Source of the DNA: Mactra quadrangularis
Taxonomy: Eukaryota; Mollusca; Bivalvia; Venerida; Mactridae
Direction of reading: 5' to 3'
Length of the DNA: 64,000 nt
Assembly (NCBI GenBank): GCA_025267735.1
Contig: CM046304.1
Span: forward strand, 14,818,001 to 14,882,000
Below are positions 31,240 to 43,500 of this stretch, piece by piece. The notes under the pieces were generated by a model, which saw only the letters and a list, made by a program, of their open reading frames with translations, ran no database searches and was not told the DNA's origin. The position numbers and the translations under genes were made by a program. Position 1 is the stretch's first letter. The number at the start of each line of letters is the position of its first letter.

Positions 31240-33359
31240 ATAAAGTTGAACACAATAAAAACATGATTGCAAGTAAAATGTACATGATAAACACAAAAAG
31301 TCAGAAATAGAGTCAGGATTACATACACAAAGTACTTTAATATTTAATATATTTACAAGGATTTCTCATTAAACAATCAGGGCTCAGCTTACTTAAGGTT
31401 GTCAACAATACTTCTACTGCACACTTTTCTATTTTCTCATTTATACTCTTTGGTGTTTTAAAAAACCTATAAGCACATGTTAAATTAAAGAATCTATTTA
31501 TAAGGTCACTTGAAACATATAACAGAACACTATCAAAGTAAAAGGTAATTCATTTTTTTGCAAAGATTGTGGAACACATTTTCCAAAGATTTTGAATTAA
31601 AAAGAAATTCCCACATAGAATAGCTATAAAATTGTTTTCTTATTGTAAAATAATACTTTCACTAGTGTAAAAATAGAATTTAATTCCATCATGAAACTCA
31701 GCAAAGGTTGATTTTTACATTTTTATTTTATTTTCTAAAAATTTACAATAGCCAAATAGACACCCTTCATTTTTAGAATTTCGGCAATTTCCCCTAAAAG
31801 GCTTATTTTACCACAAGTCGAAAACTATGGACCATTCTAAAAGCCTGACCAGTTTAACCTGTGGAGTAATACATGTGTCTCTGATTTACTATGCAGTTTA
31901 TTTCTGTGTAATAAAAGTAGTTCTGTCAATCAACTGACGCGTCTTTGTTTCAGTGTCAGTGACAGGTACTTACTTACATTGATAAGTGTGTGAATGGGCG
32001 GAGTCAAATCTCGTTAATACACTAAGCAGTAGTATTTGCCAGTTATTTAGTTTAAAGTAAATTTATATAATTTGACAGTAGCATGATAATTTCATTTTAA
32101 TACCTTTAATACCTTTATGTAAATTTCAGATCATTATATGATTAGAGAAATGGACTTGTAAGAGGTAGACAGACAAAATGGAGAAAACATGGTAAAAAAT
32201 TATGCGCAAAAAGCTTCAGCATTTTGAAAATCATATATTTATATAGTATACTGCATATTTAAAAAGCATTCAAATAATGGTTTCAATTTAGAATAAACTA
32301 AAATATCATAATAAAATTTATAAGTTTTAAAACCTTGAGCTTTAAGACACATTACTAATAAGTATGTTAGAACTTATTAGTATACAAAGGTTTCACCAGC
32401 AATAATGATTAACTAAGTACTTGGTAAGAATGTTCCTCTTAGTTCAAAATATCTGCTAATATAACTTCAAACAGTATTTCTAGACTCAAAATATTGTTGT
32501 TTTTTCATCCACACTAAAGTAAAAACTTTTTTTACACATTATGGCCAAAAATCATGTGCCACAAAATTAGTTCTATAATTGTCTATACATGTAATTATAA
32601 CAGTACATGTTTGTTTGTATTGCAGATTATAATCCATACATTTGAATCTTAAAGGAAGCCTTATGAAAGTTCCCCAATCATTGCCCAACTATTAGATTTA
32701 AACGCCATACAAAAGTGAAACAATTAAACCCCATAAATATGTATTGTATCAGTGGTGCTTTTCACAAAAATCTTGAGATGACAATCATTGTAAGCCAAAA
32801 CAAGAAACATACACAACATGGTCATTTTCTGGTCAGTCAAGTTCAAATATTTCTGGATTATGTGGAATATTGTATACATTTTGAATATCATATCAATATA
32901 TAATCATAGTTACGTTTATCATCCTTCTGACATGGAAATGCAAATTTATGATATTTACAATAACTTTTTCATGAGAATTTTTGTGAATAGGTGCACTGGT
33001 CTATATATTACAACTCAACAAAAAATACTAGTACAATGGGAGGCATCCTCGGCAACCCAGGTTATTATTTCTTATTGTTAATATCTATAAGGTACGAGTA
33101 CAGTGTGTTTCCAAGGATGCTTGGGAGGAAAAAGTATCGTGATCTTTAAAATATTTGACAACCTTGAATTATGTAATCACATAAGACAATGCATTCAAAA
33201 TCAACATGACAACACAATTTATAAAATATTAATATCATATAATCACTTGCATAATTCTTTACATCTACATAAAATATATACATGTATAAAACTTAGGGGA
33301 GATAAACATCCCTACACAGGGTTGGATACCTTTAAGAACTAACCAGTAAGATTTAGATA
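31240..33359. other. Non-coding stretch, no gene recognised
   Basis: AT-rich. Near 31.93-31.99 kb a short CG-containing patch (GACGCGTCTTTG, GGGCGGAGTC) includes a possible donor, GACAG|GTACTT. This could be an orphan promoter, but no exon follows. A piece near 33040 (GGCAACCCAGGTTATTATTT) resembles one near 62750, probably a degraded dispersed repeat. Confidence 0.4.
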
Positions 33360-33625
33360 TTGTGCGTAAAGTTTGACCCCAACCTGACCTTTATGCAAGA
33401 ATTTTCATTACATTGAATACGAATGTAGCATTAATGCTCGATTACACCGTGGCCGTAAGGATAATGTGTTGAAATTTAACACATATACAGTGTATACTTC
33501 TGTAATTTTACGATCTCTGCCAAAGTGTGGAATAGGCGTGGTACTGATTTTCGTTGGGATATGTGTAAGATAATTATTAGATGTGAATGTGAAAGGTCAG
33601 ATCGGGGTCAAACTTTATGCACAGT
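33360..33625. mobile_element. Inverted-repeat MITE, about 31-bp arms
   Basis: GTGCGTAAAGTTTGACCCCA, then ACCTGACCTTT, near 33362 is answered by AAAGGTCAGATCGGGGTCAA, then ACTTTATGCAC, near 33590, with three differences. The interior is non-coding. Confidence 0.65.
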
Positions 33626-34369
33626 ACAAATTAAAATTAAAGTTACAAGACATGTTATTTTTATTCAGCTAAAAATTTACTATTACAAGATTGTCACCAG
33701 CTATCACTTAATTATAATAATAAATTAATTCAGATGTTTTTAATCTTTATTTTATAATTGTTCGTAGAATATCATTATTTTTCTACTTTTTTGTCAATAT
33801 AAACATAGTTTTCTTGAATGAATATTTATTTTATGCATGCTGAACATCATTCAAGTTAACATACATTTTAGTAAACTACGGGTACAATTGTATAAAATAT
33901 TTACATCAAACACTGTTCTTAGATAGTCAGTGCTGTACAACTTAAGAAGAAAAAACAAGAAGTGATGATTTCCTTCAAATAACAAATGCCCTTTCATTGT
34001 TAAATGATTCCAAGTTCAAATGCCCTCTAATAATAATATGTTTAACAACCTAAAATTGTGAATCCAGACTCATTATCTGAAACTAATACAATCCTTTAAT
34101 TGTAAAACTAAAGTTGTGCAAGGAAAGTTAAAATAAAACATAAAGTAATTCATAGAAAATGTGACTGAAATTTGAACTATTGTTATCCACTAACTACACT
34201 AGAAGTATGATGGTCTTAAGATCTTTTCTAGATAAAAATAACTGCTGTTAAAAACATTACATATTTATAACTTAAGATAGAAAACTATGAATATGTCACA
34301 ACAACTTAAGAAAATGTACACACAATAAAATTAAGGTACATTAAGCCCTCAAAATAAAATGTAAGGATT

Positions 34370-34892
34370 AGGCCACAACAAGTTGATCATAATAATTTAT
34401 GTTCTATGGATTTTTCTAGAAAAAAAAATGGGGCGAGCGAAGGAAAAACAAGTAAATCTGTGAGCTAATGCTCACTAGTGATACCCCCGCAGTGAGAAAT
34501 ATGACTATCATAATGTAACTTTCATTTAACGAAATCTAAAAATATGCGACAAACAGGAAGTAGATGAGCAAGAAGCATGAAATCGCTTTACACCACATGG
34601 GACTATGGGATGAAGCAATATGCAAAGTATTAGGCTGCTGCATGTTATAGTTGCTGAGAAAACTGCCAAGGAAATTTTGTAACGGACGGACGGACGCATG
34701 CACGGACAAGGGTAAAACAGTATACCCCCCTCTTCTTCGAAGCGGGGGTATAAAAAAATCTTACTTCAGTTGCTTTATTTTGACCAAATTTTTATGAGCG
34801 AGCGTGGAAATAAAAATATTTTTTTTTGTAAAAACCATCAAAATTAAGGTGCAAGCGAATCCATAGAACATATGATCAATTTGTTGTGGCCT
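34370..34892. mobile_element. MITE with GCCACAACAAGTTGATCAT ends, copy 2, interrupted
   Basis: GGCCACAACAAGTTGATCAT starts it and GATCAATTTGTTGTGGCC ends it. The interior matches copy 1 at 20.26 kb (ATGGGGCGAGCGAAGG, TTTTTATGAGCGAGCG). It is split by the TATACCCCCG element at 34448-34752. Confidence 0.8.
34448..34752 (+). mobile_element. TATACCCCCG hairpin-ended element, copy 3
   Basis: This is the same element as copies 1, 2 and 4, but with about 40 extra bases after the left TACCCCCGC (GTGAGAAATATGACTATCAT and on). The extra bases may be the ancestral form. It is inserted inside a MITE and therefore younger than it. Confidence 0.8.
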
Positions 34893-35011
34893 TAGATATA
34901 AAAATTTCTGAAATCAGATTTTCTTGTAAAAAATAGCACTAAGTCTTGTTTCCGATCTAATTTCCTTTCCACAGAAAAAAAGAGTTGACATTTTTACATA
35001 ACAGTATAATA

Positions 35012-35836
35012 CAGGGTTCTGCCAAGGATTTGACTGACTGGGGACAATGGCCCCATTAGTCTAAAAAAGTGGGGACAATTGTAAATTTTCTTGCGCCCAG
35101 TATAAAGAACCACAAAAAGAATGTCATTACTTTCTAATAGTAGATCTATTCATTATATAATGTATACTAACATAATTTAAAACAAACATTTTTCATAGAT
35201 AGAATCTATTTGATAGCATAATGGGTATGTAAGCCTCTTTCAGAGGCCTGTGAAAAAACCCATGTCATAAATATTATCAGAAAGTAATCAAAATACAGAC
35301 GCTTTTGATCCTAATTTTTAGCATGCTTTGAGCTCTTTGATTTTGATGACGTTCTAAAAATAGAACAAAGCTGTCAATGGCATGAAAAAATAAACTGATT
35401 TATCGTGTAAACACCACACATTCAACATGAATTTCTGGAGTGATTTACTCGTATACATGTTTATTTATACAAAAATGTACATAATAGACCATAAAAATAT
35501 ATTTACATGCCAAAAATGCAAATGTAACGTATTTTCGCGACCCTACGAAAATTACAGCAAATATGTAATGAAACTATCGAGAATCGCCGTAAGTTCTGCG
35601 CGTCATCAAGCATTGAATTGAGTTGTTCTTATTGATTGGATAATTGTGCTGTTTACAACCAATCAGATTTGGCCTTTTTAGATTGTTTTGAAAGGTAAAA
35701 CGCTGACGAATACGAATTTCGGCAACGTGGTTGTCAAAAATTTGATGCGCCGATGGCGCACCTGCGTGAGTCATTATGCGACATTCATCTTTTTTACGCG
35801 GCAATGACGCAAGGGCGCATCCTTGGCAGAACCCTG
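35012..35836. mobile_element. Non-autonomous TIR transposon (825 bp)
   Basis: A perfect 18-bp terminal inverted repeat, CAGGGTTCTGCCAAGGAT, with its complement ending at 35836. ATAATA flanks both sides, but the flank is low complexity, so the duplication length is uncertain. The CAGGG start recalls hAT elements. Frames inside (for example 35574-35804, minus) show no transposase. Confidence 0.75.
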
Positions 35837-35997
35837 ATAATAATAGTAAAACGTGTTAATACTTTTAAACATAGTCATTGGCAGAATCATTAAAATAGTT
35901 TGGCATTAACTTCTAAATATCTGATCAGAATGACACCTGCTGCCCATTTAAAATTGGTCTTTTGATTATACTCTACTGAATCACGTTTCTTATCTAC

Positions 35998-36012
35998 TTA
36001 AATATTGTAAAG
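35998..36012 (-). CDS. Candidate terminal coding exon of the DUF4211-like gene
   Basis: On the minus strand, a pyrimidine-rich acceptor, ATCTGTTTGCTTCGTCCAG, ends at 36013. The next four codons in the required phase (0) read L-Y-N-I and then TAA. This would complete the protein at 656 residues. Such a short exon cannot be trusted on sequence alone. Other end exons, or read-through beyond 37558, remain possible. Confidence 0.25.
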   Translation of the reverse strand, partial: LYNI

Positions 36013-36929
36013 CTGGACGAAGCAAACAGATATAAAATGAACAGTTACACTAATTTGACAGCTCCCCATAACATGAGCAGTCTCGGACAGCGTGTGACTA
36101 TTCAGGATGATTGAGTAAATATAAATAATTCATTATAATTGATATGTAATTCCAAGTGAAATTTAAAGCTGATACTTTCATTGGTTGAAGTTTTATTAAT
36201 ATCTGCATGCAAAACTTTTGACTAAGTATAAAAGGGCTACAATTCAGTCAAATTTGACCTTTTAAGTATAAAAGGGCTAGATGCAGTCATATTTTGACAA
36301 TTCCCCATAAAAATGCAGGCACAAAAAAACAACACAGGCAAAAGGTGGTCAGACATTTCATAACAAAGAGCTTCATATTGTACTGGCCACAAATGTCAGT
36401 AGTGCATATTCATAATATTGAACAACATTTTGGCTTCTAAATCTCACTACAGCAATAAACTGCTATACTTCTCAAACGCACAAGTCGAATGCTGTTTGTC
36501 TAAAAATGCTTTCCAAAAGCACAGGTTGAGCAGTTTGTCTAAAACTCCTTCTCTAATGCATAGGTTGAACACTGTTGGTCTACATGCATGTTGTAACTAA
36601 ACAGTGATCCAATCAAAGCTGGATAAAACATGCCTAACCAACCAAACACAACAATCTTTAGCACCATTTCTGTATCATTATGTAGATAGCAATGTTCAGG
36701 AAATTTCTATGATATTCATAAAGTTTTCAAAGTTCTGAAAAATACATGGGAAAAACATGTACATAAATATAACACTTCAAAAGAGGTTGCTCTTCCACTG
36801 ATGGTTTAATTTCTTCTTCACCAGGGTAAAAGGGATGACAGATTTTTTTTCCAAAATAAATTCCAGTACTACATTTAAACAAGCTATGTGACATATATGT
36901 ACATAAGAACAAAACTATTCTAGATAAAA

Positions 36930-37203
36930 ACAAGTAAATCTGTGAGCTATTGCTCACTAGTGATACCCCCGCCAAAATGTAAAAATATGCGACAAACAGG
37001 AAGTAGATGAGCAAGGAGCATGAAATTGCTTTACACCACATGGGACTATGGGATGAAGCAATATGCTAAGTATTAGGCTGCTGCATGTTATAGTTGCTGA
37101 GAAAACTGTGACGAAAAATTTGTAACGGACGGACGCACGCACGAACTCACGCACGGACAAGGGTAAAACAGTATACCCCCCTCTTCTTCGAAGCGGGGGT
37201 ATA
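36930..37203 (+). mobile_element. TATACCCCCG hairpin-ended element, copy 4
   Basis: As copies 1-3, with a shorter GGAC tract (GGACGGACGCACGCACGAAC) and a few substitutions (GAGCTATTGCTCAC). On the gene map it would lie in the last intron or 3' flank of the DUF4211-like gene. Confidence 0.8.
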
Positions 37204-37214
37204 ATAATAAATAT

Positions 37215-37510
37215 TTTTGGTTTTTAACACAATAGCACTACTTTGTAAAGGTCATATCATGGAGGTCAGTCAACCTACTCATCGTTCCTGGAATAGCTTA
37301 ATCCTTAGATACATCCCAGTTACTAGGTGCATACTTCTGTTTGTGACTGACAACTGCCCCACATACTTAAAAGTCAGTGGTAGAAGATAGAATGGCCAAA
37401 GAAATTATTTCATGACCAAGCTCTACGAAAGTATGCCTCGTCCAGTAAATGAACACATGACCCCTTGATCAGTAGATTTGTGTGTTACAGATTGAGTTAG
37501 CTGGGTGAGA
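37215..37510 (+). mobile_element. GTTTAACGCCATAGC repeat, copy 2 (degraded)
   Basis: AACACAATAGCACTACTTTG, AAAGGTCATATCATGGAGGT and CAGTCAACCTACTCATCGTT match 28.71 and 40.47 kb. Confidence 0.6.
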
Positions 37511-37557
37511 CCCTTATCAATAATTGAATCAACAATAAAGTAAACATGAACACTTAC

Positions 37558-40500
37558 TTGTAATACCCAGAATTTATTTTCCAAACATTTATCCATAATG
37601 TCTTCTACAGCAATATCCTCATTACTGTCTCTTATAAGTTTAACCTATAAATAATTAAATATTAATGTATTAACAACACATGATAAATATAACCATTAAT
37701 CATTTAGTTAATGCCTTTAAAAAGAAACTTGTAATCATTATGGTTTCCAAACCCACCTGTTTTCTTACAACCAATTGAATTTATTTTTCCAATAAAAATA
37801 ATTTTTTTATCAAACATCACAAACAAAATGCAAAATAATTGGCAAAAATCATAATTTTTTCTCTGTGAGAGTTACGGCACTGATTATCAATTCATAACAA
37901 CAGTACTGGTTTTAAAGGAATCCTGAGACAGATGTACCAGTAAATTTCTGAAAATACATACAGAGTATTTAAATCAGCAGGATTAATGTATAAACCACTG
38001 AAATATACTGATATCCAGTGTATTATCTATTTACTGATGATCACAGTCGACTAAGATCCAATGAAATCAGCATGTTGAGAATTGGTTGGCTTTCTTGTGA
38101 TTTTTACATCCTTCCTCAAAGTTTAAGTAGTAGAATTATTTGTGATGCTTTTTACATAACATACAATATCAAACAATACAATTGAATAAACAATATTATA
38201 TAAAATTTCTCAGTCAGAATTAATGCACAAAAGATAAGTTAAATAAAAATGCACAATAGAATATTAACATACAGATTAAATCCAACAGTACAAAAAATAG
38301 CATCACAGGATAGCCCATAAAGTCCTTAGACTTATTTCCAATGGGGTCCTTTACCTTAAATCATAATTAAATCTTAAAAGACACAAATATATTGACCTAG
38401 ATTAAGATAATGAAATAATCTAAACATCAACAATAGTACATGTACATATAAAAACAATGACAATAAATGTATGAAATCTGATTACTCGACATTTCTCGTC
38501 TATTTACTTAAAGAGTAGAAAGATAAAGTAAGTTCTTACCTTAGCTACACATTTATCATAGAGATTATATTTAAAATGACATAACTGATGATACATGCCA
38601 ACATATTTCACAGCAGTTTTACCAATCTTATATTCCTGTAATATACAATAAACATACTTTAATATTGTATGGAATCCCTCTTGTCAATACATAAAAGTTT
38701 CCGTCTTATGTTATGTTATACCTTACACGATTAACCTTTACATCATCAACTTGATTCATAAATTGATATTAATATACAGTACAGTACAGAAAAAAGAAAT
38801 ATACTACAATTCTTAAATTTTGATGATTATTTTTGTAGAATCATTATTTTTAATACATTTTAGTATGGTTTGTGATAAAATGAAAACAAATTTCTTGAAT
38901 GCAACACATATATGAGATTCAGCATCTGATATCCTAAAGTCTCTGTAGTTATCATAGTTATTTTCCATAAAATAGCTTTTATGTTATTTTTGCAGTCTCT
39001 GTTATAATTACAATGATAACCAAAAATAAAGAAAAACTAAAAAGCATTTCAAAATAAACAGTTATCAAATTTTTGACAAAAGTTATTCAGTAGGCCTACT
39101 AAGTAAAAATGTCTCCAAACTTTTGGTGGGTACTGAAAACAAATACTTTATAGATCAATACTCACTGTAGATGTGTGATTATTTCCTGTTTGTTTTAAAG
39201 TAACTTTATCATATACATCACCAAACAAAAACAAACTTTCTTGTACATGTTCCTTGCTGTCTATGGTTGCCTGTAATCAAAAATATCTACTGTTTATCAT
39301 AAATGGTAGAGATTATCGTATCATACAATTTAGTTTATATCAATTTATTTTAACTTAATTGTGAAACAAGTTCTAACACTTTTCCTCTAATATTAAGCTA
39401 ATAGGATAAAGTTTCTAGCTAATGGAAACAACATAGTGACTTTTTATGTTATTTGAATCAACATGGTGTTGGCTATCCAATGATAACCACCAGCACTCAT
39501 TCTTCATGATTTTCTAGTCATGGGTTTCAGGTCAGTGGGTTAAGGTGATCACCTTTATTGCTGAAATTTTATAGAAGGTTATGACCTGCAGAGGCAAGAA
39601 AATAAACCCTTATCACCAGATTTGAAGTTGATGCAACTTCTTTACCAAAACTACCAATATGTAATGCAATAAAACACATACCTCACAAACTCTATTAGTC
39701 ATTTCTTTCGGTACTTCTCTTAAATAAGGGCACTTGTTTAATCCTTCCTAAAAATATAGTAACCATAGCAATAGTATAGAGAGAATTTATCATTCATGAC
39801 TGGTAAACATAAACATTTTAACCTAATTAAACACCTATTTCTTTATTACATATTCAATGGCATTGTTTATGATAATATGAAATGTTGAATTTATTCAACG
39901 AGTTTTGAAAATTAAAAAAAAATGAGGCATGCAGAGGGCTTTATGATGCTTTCATGACAGAATTGATCAAATTTATTATCACAAGAAAAAAAAATTACTT
40001 GAATTCATTCATTTGTTCAACAATACTGATTTATTTATCACTGGTTTATCATAGTTACTAAACGTCCTGAAAGAGACAAAACCATTATGTGTGGTTTCAA
40101 GGTTTCCTTTTTAGACACATTTAAAGGCTGGTATCGAATTGAAAACTGCGAGTTCTGAATCGGTGCCCTGGCAATCAATTTTTAATACATCAAATACAAA
40201 ATTTACAACCTTAGTTGAATAAACTGACATAGGCTGATAAACATTAGTTTGGGATAATTAAGAATCAAAAGTCATGGTTAAGACTTTTAAAATTGGCTCT
40301 GTAAGACCAACTTTTTTTACTTTCAGTCTAAAGTGTAACAACTTACCTTGAATGCAGGAGTCCATTTCACTTTTCTTTCAATATTTATCTTCTTTTGTTC
40401 CACTATTTTATCAATTTCACTTAATGGTGCCATATATGTCTGATCTGTAAAAGATACAAAGTTAATTTATTTGTTTCTTGTTGGGTTTAATGCCATAGCA

Positions 40501-43500
40501 ACACATTGTGTAGGTTTTTATATCACGGCAGTCTGTCCATCTTCTCACAGTTCCTGGAAAGGCTAAATCTCAGGACTTACATGTAGCTGCTAAATAGTTA
40601 AGGCACATACTTCTGTTAGAGACTGAAAACTGTCCTACATGATTCAGAATTTGTGGTAGAAGTGAAAATTGCCACAGAAACTTTCGTGACCAAACATCAA
40701 AAAGTATGCAGCTCCCTGGAATCTAACCAATGATCGGTAAATTTGTGCGCAACAAACTGAGCAAGCCGAGTAACAAAATAAGTTAACAGTAAATCAAAAT
40801 CAAAGTCTTTCAAAATCTCAACAAGGAAAACACATAGAAAAGCTTTTCATGATTAGTCAATGATAATGTGGTTAGAGAGAATTAGAAAGGAATAGCGTCA
40901 ACAGACAGATTCCTGACATGAGCGGCACATACAATGTCATATAAAGTTAAACTAAAATAAATATCAAAGTTTTTAACAATATTCTATACATACCATTAGC
41001 CACTGCTGACAGAAATCCAGGCTCCAATGCTTGACTCAGGAATATTTGCATATAAACATAGAAATGTCGTAATAATGGATTTTTATCATACTCTTCTTCT
41101 AAACTGTTTATAAAATAAAAATAATACAATAAATAATACTATGTATGAAAATATTACAATACTAACGATTTTTATCAATTTTCAAATAATACAGTTTTCA
41201 CAGTTTTATAAGGAGGCATTTACCTAATGTAACTATTTTAACATCATAAATACCTCTGTGCAAGATTCTGTTTCTATTTCTAGACTACAAATACCTTCGA
41301 GATATTCTTAAGGTTGAGGAAAAAATCAACATTTTTCTTTTCATAGGTTTTTCTTTTTAAAAGTGAGAATAGTGAGAATATGACTTAGTAAAGAAGAAAT
41401 TCTGAGGATGAAGAAATCCTCAAACGAAAATTCAAGTAAAGAAGGGAACACGGCCCCTGATCCCCTGATAATAAGTGCCCCTTACCTAGAATTTATCTCA
41501 GCTTTAGGTTTACATTCTTCATTAACTTCCACAAGGTCACCAGGTAGATGTACAACAGGTGTCACTTTTACAGGTAAATAATTCTTATCTACCTGAGTAT
41601 CTTTATAACCACGATACTGAAACAAATTCGGAGGTTTTAAGATAAATAACACTAGAGGTGTAACAATACAGTAAAAAACATATTGCAATATGTGTCTGTT
41701 TTTCAGTAGATGTTCAAAGCACGAATTAATACATGTGCATTGAATTCATTACATGTACATGCATATGCGTATTTTCAAATGATCTCTCATCCAAATGTTT
41801 GAATGACTTGTGTAAAATGGATTATATGAATGATAATGTATGTTTTGAAACAGACTTTCAATGAGAAATACTCTCTCCTTAGACAATATGATTATTTCAA
41901 GTTTTCAACACACTATCACATTTATTGCAAAATTCAGATTCTGATAAAAACAATCAGCATGGCTCATTATAGCTACAAAATCTGGTTCAGGAAATAAACA
42001 AACTGGTTAAAAATGTCAGAATTCGTATTGCAATATCAACTGGTACATTGGTTAACCACTACACCTCTAAATACACAGTAAATAAAGTTAAAGAATAAAA
42101 GCTTTGAACATGGAAGTCTGTTAGAGTTCTGAAAGCTGCCTTTACAAGGATTTTCCCAAGGCTTTTTTGAAATTAGGGTCCAATTGAGGGTAACACATGA
42201 AAACGTGATTCTATTTATGTGTCACTCAAGCATCAAAGCTCCTGAGTTCATGTTAACATTAACTCTAATCAAACAGACAACTGATTATTTAAGAAACCAA
42301 AAACCCAATGAAAGGACACACAATAGTTTTGCATCTATAGAAATTCAGGGAATAACCAAGTATAAAATCTTACCACAGTTACTGGTTTGTGATATATCTT
42401 TCCATTTTTTATTACAGCTTCATATTTCTTTAGTAATATGTGGCTTTCAATCTTCCAGATAGGGAAGTTGTCAACATTGCATTTGTCTTTGATATCTAAG
42501 ACAAATTTTCCTGCCTGTAACACAAATCATAATTACAATTATATATAAATTTAAAACTTGTTAATACCATAATGTAATACATGTTTTATTTTTTGGTAGG
42601 ATAAAAGGTCCAGATGGTAGGCACCATGCTTAGGGATCAAGAGGTCAAAGACTCATACCCCAAAAAGGGCACCAATATTTATGTTTAACTATTAGTTTTA
42701 CAATTTATAAAATGTTCTATTTCTAAGTATTATGATTTTATAAATACAATCTGAAACCGAAGCTCTACAAAGTAAAGTCAGGTAGGGGCAATTAGTTCAT
42801 TTTGACTGCTATGATATGTGCTGGTACGTACAGGTTGATGTACGCAATATACAGTTACTAATGGGGTTCCACTGTACATACATGAATGATAAAAACTAAA
42901 ATAACATACCATATATTCTTCCATATCATTTGTAGTAGAAGTAATTTCTTGATCTTGAGTACTAAGTTTCTCTTTACTAGATAATGCTGAATGTTTCTTT
43001 GGACTTGTTTCACTAACGTTTTCACTACAAAAATGTAAGGAGTAACCAAATTTAACAAGAGTGTATAATGTAATATAAAGTGTACAGTGATATATGGTAA
43101 TTGTGATACAATATACATGTATTTAATGATTTTTTAAAGAACAGACTGATATCAAACTGCATCCTCGGTACATTAGGTTTTTCTCCATGTTAAGTAGCAA
43201 TCTGTGACAAATCCTCATTAAAATACGTTGCAGATGATCACGTTAGACTGAGCACTCACAATTATAGAGATAATTTCTTCTCCAAATAATGTAGTCTGAA
43301 TTATGTATTAACAAGCAGACAATATGGTGTTTGTGCGATTGAAGTACATGCATATCTATTTTGGCTTGTGTAAGGGAAATGTCAATTTCACCCCTTTCAT
43401 TTTATGAAGAAAATGGAATTATATTGAAAAAGGGATTATAAATCTCACTTCAAGGGCTCCACATACTTGTACAAGTATTTAAGAAACTTTAAAACTTACA

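Noticed and set aside
32715..33342. Three overlapping plus-strand frames of 60-90 codons
   Set aside because: Low-complexity AT-rich translation with no domain and no splice-bounded structure.
35574..35804. A possible transposase fragment inside the 825-bp TIR element
   Set aside because: The 76-codon frame shows no DDE, BED-finger or hAT dimerisation motif.
41103..41107. Using TTTAG as the acceptor of coding exon 12 in the DUF4211-like gene
   Set aside because: It puts a stop within five codons; the CAG four bases upstream keeps the frame.
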